A stretch of DNA of 64,000 nt from assembly GCF_003148775.1 (NCBI RefSeq), contig NZ_QGGW01000003.1, positions 62,001 through 126,000 of the forward strand. The letters are read 5' to 3'. The stretch is from Roseicyclus mahoneyensis. Lineage in GTDB: Bacteria; Pseudomonadota; Alphaproteobacteria; Rhodobacterales; Rhodobacteraceae. Under the pieces are notes generated by a model. That model saw nothing but the letters and a program-made list of their open reading frames with translations. It ran no database searches and was not told the origin of the DNA. Positions 37,773 to 46,724 of this stretch are shown in pieces (position 1 is the first letter of the stretch; each line of letters starts with the position of its first letter). Position numbers and translations under genes: made by a program.

Positions 37773-38336
37773 CTAGCTCGAGGGGAAGGCCGTCTGCGAC
37801 GCGTCGAACGGCACCTGTCCGGCATAGCGCGGGCGGGTGACGGTGAAGTTCCTGAAGGTGATGATGTCGAGCCCGGTGTTGAAGATCGGCTGATACGGGA
37901 TGAAGGATTGCACCAGAATCACGCGCTCCGCATGGGCCATCGCGGGCAGCAGTTCCTCGATGTCGACCATGTTCGAGGTGAAAAGCCGCGCTTCGCCATT
38001 GGTGCCGTAGGACCAGTCGACCGTATGTCGGTCGTTGACCCCGTCATAGAAGATCTGCGTCACGCGCAGCCGGGCATCCCCGTTGTTGCGCACGAGATGT
38101 TCGAAGATCTGCGCCATGCCCTCGATGTCGTAAGCATAGACCATGTTTGTCTGGCGCGAGACGATGTCGGCCACGGCATAGGTCGCCTTGATCGAGCTGT
38201 TGTAGGTACGAAAGGCGTCGAAGAAGACGAAACTCGCGATGAAGGTCCAGACCAGCACCGGGGTGATGAGCACGGTCTCCATCGCGACGGCGGCGCTGTC
38301 GTCCTTCCAGAAACGGCGGATCTGACGGGTCAACAT
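37773..38336 (-). CDS. TadE-like pilus-assembly protein
   Basis: A 187-residue protein with a short basic start, RRFWKDDSAAVAMETVLITP and one hydrophobic helix, as in TadE/TadG minor pseudopilins, followed by an extracytoplasmic domain. It is the last of three consecutive genes of this kind on minus, spaced 11 and 12 bases apart. The Tad secretion motor genes (tadA, B, C, rcpA) are not in the window, so the trio is orphan here. Confidence 0.78.
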   Translation of the reverse strand: MLTRQIRRFWKDDSAAVAMETVLITPVLVWTFIASFVFFDAFRTYNSSIKATYAVADIVSRQTNMVYAYDIEGMAQIFEHLVRNNGDARLRVTQIFYDGVNDRHTVDWSYGTNGEARLFTSNMVDIEELLPAMAHAERVILVQSFIPYQPIFNTGLDIITFRNFTVTRPRYAGQVPFDASQTAFPSS

Positions 38337-38347
38337 GCTCTGGCTCC

Positions 38348-38884
38348 TCAGTTCGGCTCGTTCACGAAGACCGAGGCCGCGACGATATGCAGGCCCCCCG
38401 TATCATCGCGCACAAGGTTCAGACCGAAGCCCGAAAACGGCAAGATGCGGTCGATGATGGCGCAGGTCCGGATCATCACCAGATCGTTGTCCTGCCCCTG
38501 CTCGAACTGGTTGCTCGGCTCGATTGTGATGTCATTGCGGTTCACGCAGACCACGTCGGGCGTGGGAATGACGTAAGTACTGCGGTTGATCAGCCGCAAG
38601 TCGACCACCAGTGCTTCCGCGCAGTTCGGGATGGATCGCGTGTTCTCGCAAATCGCGTCTTCGATGTCGTCCGCGGTCAAGGTCAGGCCGTTGGCCAACC
38701 GCAAGATCCGCACCGCCTCGTCCAGCGAACGTTCCAGCAGCACCTGACGCGACAAGATCATGCCGGTCTCGAACACGGCGATGAAGAGCGTGATCACCAC
38801 GGGGAACATGATCACGAATTCCATCGTGGCGGTCGCCCGCTCGTCATGCAGGTAGGCGCGGATATGGCGAAGCAGGACGGGCAT
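38348..38884 (-). CDS. TadE family protein
   Basis: A 178-residue TadE-family protein: HDERATATMEFVIMFPVV followed by the hydrophobic helix ITLFIAVFETGMI, matching the TadE signature where glutamate follows the processing-like site. The C-terminal domain contains four cysteines that could pair outside the membrane. Second gene of the TadG-TadE-TadE trio and probably co-transcribed. Confidence 0.83.
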   Translation of the reverse strand: MPVLLRHIRAYLHDERATATMEFVIMFPVVITLFIAVFETGMILSRQVLLERSLDEAVRILRLANGLTLTADDIEDAICENTRSIPNCAEALVVDLRLINRSTYVIPTPDVVCVNRNDITIEPSNQFEQGQDNDLVMIRTCAIIDRILPFSGFGLNLVRDDTGGLHIVAASVFVNEPN

Positions 38885-38896
38885 GTCAGGACCTTG

Positions 38897-40549
38897 TCAC
38901 TGGATCAGCCGCAGCTGGTTGATGGTGCGCGCAATCGAGGCAAAGGCATTCGAAATGTCGATGCCGTTCACGTCGTAGTAATGCGCCGCCGACGAGGCGC
39001 AGTAGCGCATCACCTGCTGACCGCGCCATGGCGCCTCGAAGGCGATGGAAAAGACCGTGATGCCCTGCGCATGGGCGACATCACATATGGCACGCAGACG
39101 CGCGTCGCCTTCGACGCCATTGTCGCCTGCATACTGGTTCACGACGTTCCAGTAGTTGAACTGCTGCTGCATGGCCTGAACGGTGGTTCTGCGCCAGTGG
39201 TTGACACTGGAGGTGTAGCCTTCGTGACGCTCCCACGCGTGGGAATGGAACATCCGAGACCGCAGCGACCGCACCGAGACATGGTGCCAAAGGTCCGCAT
39301 AGTCGAGCTGCACCGCATTGGCGCCGCCGTCGGGCGTGCTGCGCCACCGATCCCGGCTTTCTTGCCAATACAGGTTCCACTGCGGATAGAAGACCGACCA
39401 GCGCCCATCCGCCGGGTTACGCCAGAACGGGCTCGGGCCGCTGCGGAACTGCTCTTGGACGTCCCATTGGCGGGTGTTTTCACCATCCGTCATCAAGACG
39501 ATGATCTTCATCGTCTCGGGGTCCACATAGGAGGCCGGGCGACCGTCGAAATCGGGGTGCACGCTACCGTTGGACACGAGGCCCGAGAGCGCTGGACGCG
39601 CGGCCGGGTCCAGCAGGGCGACAGCCCAGCGCATGCCCTGGTCGATCGCCGTCCAGCCCCGCGGTTCCAGGCTGTTGATCAGATTGTGCAACTGCGTCTC
39701 GTTGTTGGACCACGGAATGACGGCCGCGGTATTGTCGCGGTGGCAGGCCGGTTGCGGGGTCGGATTGGTTGAGTTGGTGGTATCCACGTCGATATCGGCC
39801 ATCCGTTGCAAGGGCACGGTGGGGTTGATGCCGGCAAAGGTGTAGTCCGCGGCTTGGAACCGCGCACAGCGCGAATAGGTGTGTTCGCCCGTCAATGAGA
39901 ACACCGAAGACAAGGTCGTCCCCATGTTGACCGCATGGTCATAGGGCACGATCGAGACAGACACGAGTTGATCGCCGAGCGGGTTGTTGTTGGCCTCGAG
40001 CACCGAGGTGACAAAGCTGCGTGCGGCGGGTCTCAGGTTCGTCATCCGGCTGGACCCGCTCATCGAACCCGACACGTCCAGCACCAGCGACACTTCGATG
40101 TTGCGCACCCGTTCCTCGGCGGCGCCGGCGGCGGGCGAGGTCAGCATCGGCTGGCCGAAGATGCTCATGAACAGCGTCTGAAGCTCCATCTCGGCGCGCG
40201 CCTCGACGCGGCGGAAGTTGATGCCGTTCTCGACGTCGACGCGCAGACGATACCCTTCCAGCCCGGCGGTTTCGAAATAGCTTTCCACCACTTCCTGCGG
40301 GTCGAGCGTCTGTGACAGGGACGCGGCCGCCAGAACCGCGCGGTCGAGCGTGTATTGCAACTGCACGCGCTGGGTCTCGAACCGCATGATGTCGATGGCG
40401 ATGCCGCCGATGCCGATCATCAGCACGAAAACGACCGTCGCAAAGATCGTCGTCGACCCGTCCTCGCGGACCAAAAACCGCTGCGGCAGGCGCCGCGCGA
40501 TCCGCAAGACGGCGCCGGTCGCAACATCGTTCGCATCATGGTGGCGCAT
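38897..40549 (-). CDS. TadG-like protein with von Willebrand A domain
   Basis: A 550-residue protein with a TadG N-terminus: REDGSTTIFATVVFVLMIG and a membrane helix at about 35-56, then a von Willebrand A domain with the metal-binding MIDAS motif DVSGSMS (158-164) and a second metal-ligand segment MTDGENT. The long insertion rich in tryptophan, arginine and histidine between the VWA strands is unusual. It is thought to be a surface or pilus-associated adhesive protein. ATG 40549 gives the family start; the upstream extension is rejected. It heads the trio with the two TadE genes. Confidence 0.85.
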   Translation of the reverse strand: MRHHDANDVATGAVLRIARRLPQRFLVREDGSTTIFATVVFVLMIGIGGIAIDIMRFETQRVQLQYTLDRAVLAAASLSQTLDPQEVVESYFETAGLEGYRLRVDVENGINFRRVEARAEMELQTLFMSIFGQPMLTSPAAGAAEERVRNIEVSLVLDVSGSMSGSSRMTNLRPAARSFVTSVLEANNNPLGDQLVSVSIVPYDHAVNMGTTLSSVFSLTGEHTYSRCARFQAADYTFAGINPTVPLQRMADIDVDTTNSTNPTPQPACHRDNTAAVIPWSNNETQLHNLINSLEPRGWTAIDQGMRWAVALLDPAARPALSGLVSNGSVHPDFDGRPASYVDPETMKIIVLMTDGENTRQWDVQEQFRSGPSPFWRNPADGRWSVFYPQWNLYWQESRDRWRSTPDGGANAVQLDYADLWHHVSVRSLRSRMFHSHAWERHEGYTSSVNHWRRTTVQAMQQQFNYWNVVNQYAGDNGVEGDARLRAICDVAHAQGITVFSIAFEAPWRGQQVMRYCASSAAHYYDVNGIDISNAFASIARTINQLRLIQ

Positions 40550-40579
40550 GGGTGCACTCCAACCGTTTAAATTCGCTGC

Positions 40580-40599
40580 GTGACGCTTGGACACGTCAC
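40580..40599. promoter_or_regulatory. Inverted repeat in the TadG/gdh divergent region
   Basis: GTGACG and CGTCAC flank eight bases in the 240-base gap between the divergent TadG-like gene and glutamate dehydrogenase. The gap has no gene and no recognisable RNA. It holds this palindrome, an AT-rich stretch near 40664-40690 that could hold promoter elements, and an ideal AAGGAGG before the gdh start. Confidence 0.3.
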
Positions 40600-40789
40600 T
40601 CCGAGGGTTCCTTTGACCGCCAAGCACGGCAAAATTGGGGCAGCATCATGCTGGAAACGAGTTGGTTACAATTTGCGGACAATACTCGGGGATCGCCGGG
40701 GTTGTGCCTCGCGCACCTGTGTGACCTGTTTGGGAGCGAGCCTTCGCAGCGCGGACCGCGAGGCATCATGGCTGAAGGAGGAAAGGCCA

Positions 40790-42223
40790 ATGAACACCCA
40801 AACCGGCGAGCCGAGTTTCCGACAATCCGTCGACCTGATGTTCACCCGCGCCGCAGCGCTGATGGACCTGCCGCCGGGGCTGGAGGAAAAGATCAGGGTT
40901 TGCAACTCGACCTATACCGTGCGCTTCGGCGTCAGGCTGCGGGGCGACATTCACACCTTCACCGGCTACCGCTCGGTCCATTCCGAACATACCGAGCCGG
41001 TCAAGGGCGGCATCCGCTATGCGCCATCCGTAAATCAGGACGAGGTCGAGGCGTTGGCGGCGCTCATGACCTACAAATGCGCTCTGGTCGAAGCGCCGTT
41101 CGGCGGGTCCAAGGGCGGCCTGTGCATCGACCCGCGCCACTGGGACACTGACGAGCTGGAAAAGATCACACGCCGCTTTGCCTATGAGCTGATCAAGCGC
41201 GACCTGATCGACCCTGCCCAGAACGTGCCTGCCCCCGACATGGGCACGGGTGAACGCGAGATGGCGATCATCGCCGACCAATACGCGCGGATGCACACGA
41301 CCGACATCAACGCCCGCGCCTGCGTCACCGGCAAGCCGATCCATGCGGGCGGCATCCACGGCCGGGTCGAGGCGACGGGGCGTGGCGTGCAATATGCCCT
41401 GCAGGAGTTCTTTCGCCACCCCGAGGATGTGGCCAAGGCGGGCCTGTCCGGAACGCTCGAGGGCAAGCGGGTCGTGGTGCAGGGTCTCGGCAATGTCGGC
41501 TATCATGCGGCGCTGTTCCTCTCGACCGAGGATGGCTGCAAGGTCACCCATGTGATCGAACACGACGGCGCGGTGGAGAACGCGGGCGGCATCGACATCG
41601 TGGCGCTGCGCGACTGGATCGTGCGCAACGGCGGCGTCAAGGATTGCCCCTTCGGAACCTATCACGAGGATGGCGCGCGGGTGCTGGAGGCCGAGTGTGA
41701 CATCTTGATCCCCGCCGCGATGGAGGGCGTGATCAACATGCACAACGCCGCCGCCATCAAGGCGCCCCTCATCATCGAGGCCGCGAACGGCCCGGTGACA
41801 GCGGGCGCCGACGAGATCTTGCGCAACAAGGGCACTGTCATCATCCCCGACCTCTACGCCAATGCAGGCGGCGTGACGGTCAGCTATTTCGAATGGGTCA
41901 AGAACCTGAGCCACATCCGCTTTGGCCGGATGCAACGCCGGCAAGAAGAGTCGCGCCACCAGCTGATCGTGGACGAGTTGGAACGCATCAGCCGCGACAG
42001 TTCGATCAACTGGACGCTCTCGCCGGGCTTCAAGGACAAATACCTGAAGGGCGCGGGCGAACTGGAACTGGTGCGCTCGGGTCTCGACGACACGATGCGC
42101 GCGGCCTACCAATCCATGCGCGAGGTCTGGTGGAGCCATGACAAGGTGAGCGACCTGCGCACGGCGGCCTTTCTCGTCAGCATCGACCGGGTGGCGAAAA
42201 GCTACACGGCCAAGGGGATCTGA
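40790..42223 (+). CDS. Glutamate dehydrogenase (Glu/Leu/Phe/Val family)
   Basis: A 477-residue glutamate dehydrogenase that interconverts glutamate with 2-oxoglutarate and ammonia. The active-site lysines lie in EPVKGGIRYAP and PFGGSKGGLC; the dinucleotide-binding domain starts at VVVQGLGNVGY. The length and C-terminal extension suit the hexameric or mid-size class; coenzyme preference (NAD or NADP) cannot be fixed by eye. The ATG at 40790 has AAGGAGG with a good spacer; the longer open frame to 40580 is discarded. It lies next to the hypothetical protein gene that converges on it, with a 6-base gap between stops. Confidence 0.93.
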   Translation: MNTQTGEPSFRQSVDLMFTRAAALMDLPPGLEEKIRVCNSTYTVRFGVRLRGDIHTFTGYRSVHSEHTEPVKGGIRYAPSVNQDEVEALAALMTYKCALVEAPFGGSKGGLCIDPRHWDTDELEKITRRFAYELIKRDLIDPAQNVPAPDMGTGEREMAIIADQYARMHTTDINARACVTGKPIHAGGIHGRVEATGRGVQYALQEFFRHPEDVAKAGLSGTLEGKRVVVQGLGNVGYHAALFLSTEDGCKVTHVIEHDGAVENAGGIDIVALRDWIVRNGGVKDCPFGTYHEDGARVLEAECDILIPAAMEGVINMHNAAAIKAPLIIEAANGPVTAGADEILRNKGTVIIPDLYANAGGVTVSYFEWVKNLSHIRFGRMQRRQEESRHQLIVDELERISRDSSINWTLSPGFKDKYLKGAGELELVRSGLDDTMRAAYQSMREVWWSHDKVSDLRTAAFLVSIDRVAKSYTAKGI

Positions 42224-42229
42224 GGCGTC

Positions 42230-42751
42230 CTATCGCCGGGGCAGGTCGCCCCGGCGTTCCGCCAAAATGATGCTGATCAGATCGGCCACGGGCTTGGCCT
42301 GACTGCCTGCCGTGGCGCCGCCCACGGCCACCCGCCTGCGCGCGCGCCACCACAGTGCGGGTGCATAGACGCGGCCGCGGGTCGTGGGCGCCTTGAGCCG
42401 CACCAGAAACCCGCCCGCCGGCTTGAAGGCAAAGACGCTGCGGTCGATGCTGTCGACCTCGTCGAGCGAGAACAGAACCCGTCCGCCCGCCTCGCGCAGC
42501 TCGCTGCGGGTCAGCTCCAGCGTCACCGCCGTGGCCAGCCAGACCCGCCACGCCAGATAAAGCGCGCCAAACCCCGTCACGATCAGAAACACGAGCCACG
42601 CCGGATCGACCGGCGGCGTCGCGGCAGCCACATAGAGCAAGATCGCGCCCAACAGGCCAACCACGCCCGTCGTGAACACGCGCCGGACCGGCTGCGGGTC
42701 GATGGTGGCCAGCACCTCGTTCGGGTCGGGGTCGCGGTTGCGTTTCGCCAT
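42230..42751 (-). CDS. Two-helix membrane protein with PH-like domain, unknown
   Basis: A 173-residue protein not recognised by family name. Two transmembrane helices (about 28-46 and 52-71) are followed by LELTRSELREAGGRVLFSLDEVDSIDRSVFAFKP, a beta-rich pattern like the small bacterial PH domains, then a basic patch (RARRRVAVGG). It is likely an inner-membrane protein with a cytoplasmic domain. It converges on glutamate dehydrogenase, and its ATG (42751) has a usable ribosome site. Confidence 0.7.
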   Translation of the reverse strand: MAKRNRDPDPNEVLATIDPQPVRRVFTTGVVGLLGAILLYVAAATPPVDPAWLVFLIVTGFGALYLAWRVWLATAVTLELTRSELREAGGRVLFSLDEVDSIDRSVFAFKPAGGFLVRLKAPTTRGRVYAPALWWRARRRVAVGGATAGSQAKPVADLISIILAERRGDLPRR

Positions 42752-42814
42752 GGGTCTTTCCCATCAAGGGTCCGTGCCCCTTAGCCTGTCGTGCGCCCCT
42801 TGGCGAGAGGGGCG

Positions 42815-43771
42815 TCAGGCCCGCGCCACGATGACCTCGGCGCCCTTTTCTTCGGCTTCCTCATCGACCATCTCGGGCGGGAAGCCCGGCGCGCGGATGT
42901 CGAGGCCCGTCGCCTCCTCCAGCCGCTTGATGATGTTGGGCGACAATTCCCGCGCGCCATAGCGTTTGATCCCGTCCTGAAAGATCGAGATGAGCAGCGG
43001 GTTGACCTCCACCGGTACGCCTGCCCGGTCTGCGACCTGCTGGAACAGGCCGATATCCTTGGCCACCAGATCCATGGTGAAGCTGATGTCGCGCGATCCG
43101 TTCAGGATGACCTGACTTTCCGTCTCGTGGACAAAGGAGGTGCCCGAGGAAATCCTGATCGCCTCATAGGCTGTGCCAAGGTCGAGGCCCGCGCCTGCGG
43201 CGACGGTCAGCGCCTCGGTGCAACTGACGAGGTTCGCGGTCGCAAGGTAGTTGGTGATGACCTTCAGCACGCTGGCCGACCCGATCGGCCCAGTGTGCAG
43301 CACGCGCCGCCCCATGGTGGTCAGAAGCGGCAGAACGGTTTCAAACGTCGCCCGGTCGCAGCCCGCGAAGATCGAGATATTGCCGGTATCGGCGCGGTGG
43401 CACCCGCCCGAAACCGGGCAATCAACCGCAGAACCGCCCGCAGCGGCAACCTTTTCGCCCAGCCGCGTGATCTCGGTGGCATCCGTCGTGGACATCTCCA
43501 GCCAGATCTTGCCCGGCCCCATCGCCTCCAGCAGGCCGCCCGGCCCCTCGACCACGGCGGCGGAAATATCGGGGCGCGGCAGACAGGTGATGACCACATC
43601 GCAAGCCGCCATCAGCGCCGCGGGGGTCGCGGCCGTGCCCGCCCCCTTGGCGGTGAACTCCGCCACCTTGGCGGCATCCAGATCGACGACCGAAATCGCG
43701 ATCTTGTTGCGCAGCAGCGTTCCCGCCAGCTTGCCCCCCACATTGCCCAATCCGATGAAACCGACACGCAT
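42815..43771 (-). CDS. NAD(P)-dependent 3-hydroxyacid dehydrogenase family protein
   Basis: A 318-residue beta-hydroxyacid dehydrogenase (6-phosphogluconate / 3-hydroxyisobutyrate type). The N-terminal Rossmann motif is GFIGLGNVGG, the substrate-loop motif is DCPVSGGCHRADTG, and the catalytic lysine is in SVLKVITNYL. Compared with 3-hydroxyisobutyrate dehydrogenase the C-terminus is longer and acidic (PEMVDEEAEEKGAE). The substrate is unknown. ATG 43771 matches the family; the ATG 30 bases earlier is less likely. It diverges from the pirin gene. Confidence 0.85.
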   Translation of the reverse strand: MRVGFIGLGNVGGKLAGTLLRNKIAISVVDLDAAKVAEFTAKGAGTAATPAALMAACDVVITCLPRPDISAAVVEGPGGLLEAMGPGKIWLEMSTTDATEITRLGEKVAAAGGSAVDCPVSGGCHRADTGNISIFAGCDRATFETVLPLLTTMGRRVLHTGPIGSASVLKVITNYLATANLVSCTEALTVAAGAGLDLGTAYEAIRISSGTSFVHETESQVILNGSRDISFTMDLVAKDIGLFQQVADRAGVPVEVNPLLISIFQDGIKRYGARELSPNIIKRLEEATGLDIRAPGFPPEMVDEEAEEKGAEVIVARA

Positions 43772-43937
43772 TCCCGGCCCTCCCGCCTGTGTTTTGCGCA
43801 TGCTTCGCGGGCGTCACGCGCCTTGTCGCGTCCGAAAGCGACCTCTGCGCCTATGCACAGGGGCGGTGTGGTGCCCCGCATTGTGGGCACGCCCCCGCCT
43901 GCTACACCTGAGCCAACGCCCCACAGGAGGAAGTGCC

Positions 43938-44849
43938 ATGTCGATCCGCCCCGTTCTCGAGACCCGCAAGGCCCGCCCGACGATGGAAGGGGCGGGCGTG
44001 CACCTGCACCGCGCCTTTGGCTTTCAGGACCCGACCGAGCTGGACCCCTTCTTGCTCTTTGACGACTTCCGCAACGACCACCCCGATTTCTACCGCGACG
44101 GCTTTCCGTGGCATCCGCACCGGGGGATCGAGACGATCACCTATGTTCTGGCGGGCACGGTCGAGCATGCCGACAGCCTTGGCAATCGCGGGCGTCTGGG
44201 GGCGGGATCGGTGCAATGGATGACCGCCGGGTCGGGCATCTTGCATCAGGAAATGCCGCTGGGAAACAAGCATGGCCAGATGCACGGCTTCCAGCTTTGG
44301 GGGAACCTGCCCGGCGCGCAGAAGATGACTGCGCCGCGCTATCAAGATATCGCGGGCGCGGAAATCCCCGAGGTGACGGATGACGACGGCACCCATGTGC
44401 GCGTCATCACCGGCGAATTCTGGGGCAAGAAGGGGCCCGTCGACGGCATTGCCGCCGACCCGCAATACCTCGACATCACCGTGCCTGCAGGCGTGAAAAA
44501 GACCTTCCGCATCGACACCTACCGTCGCGCCTTTGCCTATGTGTTCGACGGGGCGGGCAAATTCGCCGATGCATCAAAGCCGCAGGGTGTGCTCTTGGAA
44601 AAGGAAGTCAGGGGCCGCGAGGTCAACATCCGCGACCTGTCGGGCGACCGCACCCTGATCCGCTTCGGCACCGGCGATGAGGTGACGGTGCAGGCCGGGC
44701 CGCAAGGCGTGCGGTTCCTGCTGATCTCGGGAGCGCCGATCGAGGAGCCCGTGGCATGGCATGGCCCCATCGTGATGAATACGCAGGCCGAGTTGCAGCA
44801 GGCGATGCGCGACCTCAAGAACGGGACCTTCATCAAGCCCGCGCACTGA
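43938..44849 (+). CDS. Pirin family protein
   Basis: A 303-residue bicupin of the pirin family. The metal ligands are His59, His61, His103 and Glu105 (WHPHRGIE and HQEMP). Pirin proteins bind Fe(II); some act as quercetin 2,3-dioxygenases and others regulate pyruvate metabolism, so the exact role here is open. The ATG at 43938 has AGGAGG about 8 bases upstream. The next gene (44857) is convergent and 7 bases away. Confidence 0.9.
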   Translation: MSIRPVLETRKARPTMEGAGVHLHRAFGFQDPTELDPFLLFDDFRNDHPDFYRDGFPWHPHRGIETITYVLAGTVEHADSLGNRGRLGAGSVQWMTAGSGILHQEMPLGNKHGQMHGFQLWGNLPGAQKMTAPRYQDIAGAEIPEVTDDDGTHVRVITGEFWGKKGPVDGIAADPQYLDITVPAGVKKTFRIDTYRRAFAYVFDGAGKFADASKPQGVLLEKEVRGREVNIRDLSGDRTLIRFGTGDEVTVQAGPQGVRFLLISGAPIEEPVAWHGPIVMNTQAELQQAMRDLKNGTFIKPAH

Positions 44850-44856
44850 CCACGGG

Positions 44857-45228
44857 TCAGGCCCCGATCTGCCAGTGCAGAAAGGCCAGACCAAGGCCGA
44901 TCAGCAGCGCCAGCTTGAAGCCGATCTCTGCCATCAGGAAGGACCGGTCGCGCGCCGCCCGCGCGCCGGGTCGCTGCCCGGCCAAGGCCGCGCGGAACCT
45001 GTCGGCGGCTTGCACGACGAGCGCCGGATCGGTGCGCGCCGCCAGTTTGGGATGGGCCAGCCGCGCCTCCAGCGCAGACATCTCGGCGGCGGCAAGCCGT
45101 GCCTGCGCGGGCAACAGGCGACCTGCCCGGCGCACGGCACCTTGAAAACTGCGCGCCCGCACGTTGAGCCGCGCGGCCAGCGCCTCGCGCAGATCCTCGT
45201 GCAGGGCGTCCAGCGCGGTCTTGTCCAT
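44857..45228 (-). CDS. Small protein with C-terminal membrane helix, unknown
   Basis: A 123-residue protein with a long basic, alanine-rich helical N-terminal part (MDKTALDALHEDLREALAARL...) and one C-terminal hydrophobic helix (IGFKLALLIGLGLAFLHWQ), suggesting a tail-anchored inner-membrane protein. Not recognised. It converges on pirin and diverges from the alpha/beta hydrolase. Confidence 0.65.
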   Translation of the reverse strand: MDKTALDALHEDLREALAARLNVRARSFQGAVRRAGRLLPAQARLAAAEMSALEARLAHPKLAARTDPALVVQAADRFRAALAGQRPGARAARDRSFLMAEIGFKLALLIGLGLAFLHWQIGA

Positions 45229-45341
45229 GGAATCGGCCCCTCGGCGATGTGATTATCCAAAGATACGCCGCGCGCGGTCCGTGCCTCAACCCTCGGCTTT
45301 CCCCTAGCCATCCTGCCCCGGTCCGGCCTATCACTTGGCCC

Positions 45342-46103
45342 ATGCTGCGCATCCTGACCGAGGGCGAAGACACCGCCCACCCGCCCATCGTCATCGCCCA
45401 TGGCCTCTTCGGGTCCGCCCGCAACTGGGGCGTGATCGCCAAACGCCTGTCGGGCAGCCGCCGGGTCATCACGGTCGACATGCGCAACCATGGCGACAGC
45501 GATTGGACGGGCAGCCACACTTACCCCGATCTGGCCGAGGATCTGGCCGAGGTGATCACGGGCGCCGGTGGGCAGGCCGATGTGCTGGGCCATTCGATGG
45601 GCGGCAAGGCGGCGATGGCGCTGGCCTTGCTGCATCCGGGGGCGGTGCGTCGCCTGATCGTGGCCGATATCGCGCCGGTGGCCTACGGGCACACGCAACA
45701 ACACCTGATCGACGCGATGCGGCGCATGGACCTTGCCTGCGTCGAGACGCGGGGCGATGCCGACCGTCAGCTTGCGGCGCATGTGGCCGAGGCGGGCGTG
45801 CGCGCCTTCTTGCTGCAATCGCTGGACGTGAAGGGGCGGCGTTGGCGGTTCAACCTCGACGTGCTGGAACGCTTCATGCCCGAGATCCTCGGCTGGCCCG
45901 ACTTGGGCGGCCAATTCGACGGGCCCACGCTGATCCTGTCCGGCGCGCTGTCGGACTACGTGCGGCCCGAGCATCGCCCGTCGATCAAGGCGCTGTTCCC
46001 GCAGGCACGTTTCGCCAAGATCCCCGGCGCGGGCCATTGGCTGCACGCCGACCGCCCGCGCGAATTCGAGGCTGCGGTGGCCGCCTTTTCCGGCGTGGGG
46101 TGA
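45342..46103 (+). CDS. Alpha/beta-fold esterase
   Basis: A 253-residue alpha/beta hydrolase like YbfF. The nucleophile Ser85 is in GHSMGGKA, the aspartate in SGALSDYV, and the histidine in GAGHWLHAD. The oxyanion-hole segment is HGLFGSARNWG. Such enzymes hydrolyse short acyl esters; the natural substrate is unknown. The ATG at 45342 was chosen over an upstream open extension. It ends 5 bases before a convergent small membrane gene. Confidence 0.88.
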   Translation: MLRILTEGEDTAHPPIVIAHGLFGSARNWGVIAKRLSGSRRVITVDMRNHGDSDWTGSHTYPDLAEDLAEVITGAGGQADVLGHSMGGKAAMALALLHPGAVRRLIVADIAPVAYGHTQQHLIDAMRRMDLACVETRGDADRQLAAHVAEAGVRAFLLQSLDVKGRRWRFNLDVLERFMPEILGWPDLGGQFDGPTLILSGALSDYVRPEHRPSIKALFPQARFAKIPGAGHWLHADRPREFEAAVAAFSGVG

Positions 46104-46108
46104 GAGGC

Positions 46109-46288
46109 TCAGAGCGACCTGATCTTGTTTGCCGCGAGCCACGCGGCGGGCAGACCAAGGGCAGCGCCAATGGCGGCTGCGATCACGATGGGCTCCCACC
46201 CGTCTAGGCCTGCGGCCAGAACGGCAGTTATGCCGATACCCGCCAGCGCGGTCGAGGCGAGGGTGAAGATCAGGAAAAACAGGCGCAT
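46109..46288 (-). CDS. 59-residue membrane protein (often mislabelled CTP synthetase)
   Basis: A 59-residue protein with two hydrophobic helices: MRLFFLIFTLASTALAGIG and IVIAAAIGAALGLPAAWLAAN, ending NKIRSL. Short Rhodobacterales proteins of this pattern are sometimes annotated CTP synthetase, but nothing in it resembles PyrG. ATG 46288 has GGAGG six bases upstream, which fixes the start and excludes a 12-residue extension. Function unknown. Confidence 0.7.
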   Translation of the reverse strand: MRLFFLIFTLASTALAGIGITAVLAAGLDGWEPIVIAAAIGAALGLPAAWLAANKIRSL

Positions 46289-46391
46289 GGTGGCCTCCGG
46301 AACAAGGGGCGCGTTCGGGGGCAAGGGTAGCGCGTGGGTCGGGCGGTGTCGTTGATGTGGGTCAAGCGATCCGGCCCGCCGATGGGTCAGA

Positions 46392-46622
46392 TCAGGAGAC
46401 CAGAACCGGCGTCACGGCCAAAAGTGCGCAGGCAAGAAGGACGGAAACCAGCAGGCGTTTGTCCTTGTCCGTTGGGGTTTTGTGGAGGATGCGGCCAACA
46501 AGGCCGGGGTCGAGGATGACGCGAAGGAAGAAGCGGAGGGCAAAGAGGATGCCGGCCGCGAGGGTGAGGAATGGCAGCGTTGCGAGGATGAGGCGGAGGA
46601 CGGAGAGGAGAACGTCGGTCAG
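46392..46622 (-). CDS. Candidate 76-residue two-helix protein with CTG start
   Basis: An uninterrupted frame with no ATG, GTG or TTG before its first membrane segment. From a CTG at 46622 it reads LTDVLLSVLRLILATLPFLT, then AAGILFALRFF, a conserved-looking polar loop DPGLVGRILHKTPTDKDKR, and a second helix (LLVSVLLACALLAVTPVLVS) to TGA at 46392. AAGAAGG lies nine bases upstream of the CTG. The amino-acid pattern (hydrophobic helix, charged loop, hydrophobic helix) is far from random for high-GC sequence. Possible alternatives are a gene that lost its start codon, or a plain non-coding stretch. Confidence 0.4.
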   Translation of the reverse strand: MTDVLLSVLRLILATLPFLTLAAGILFALRFFLRVILDPGLVGRILHKTPTDKDKRLLVSVLLACALLAVTPVLVS

Positions 46623-46724
46623 GTGGGGGGGCCTTCTTGGGGATTAGGGCAGTGCGTTACCTCAATTGCTAGGCATGGGTCGCGGAGGGGGGATCATGCT
46701 CAGACTTTCGGAAACTGATGATCT

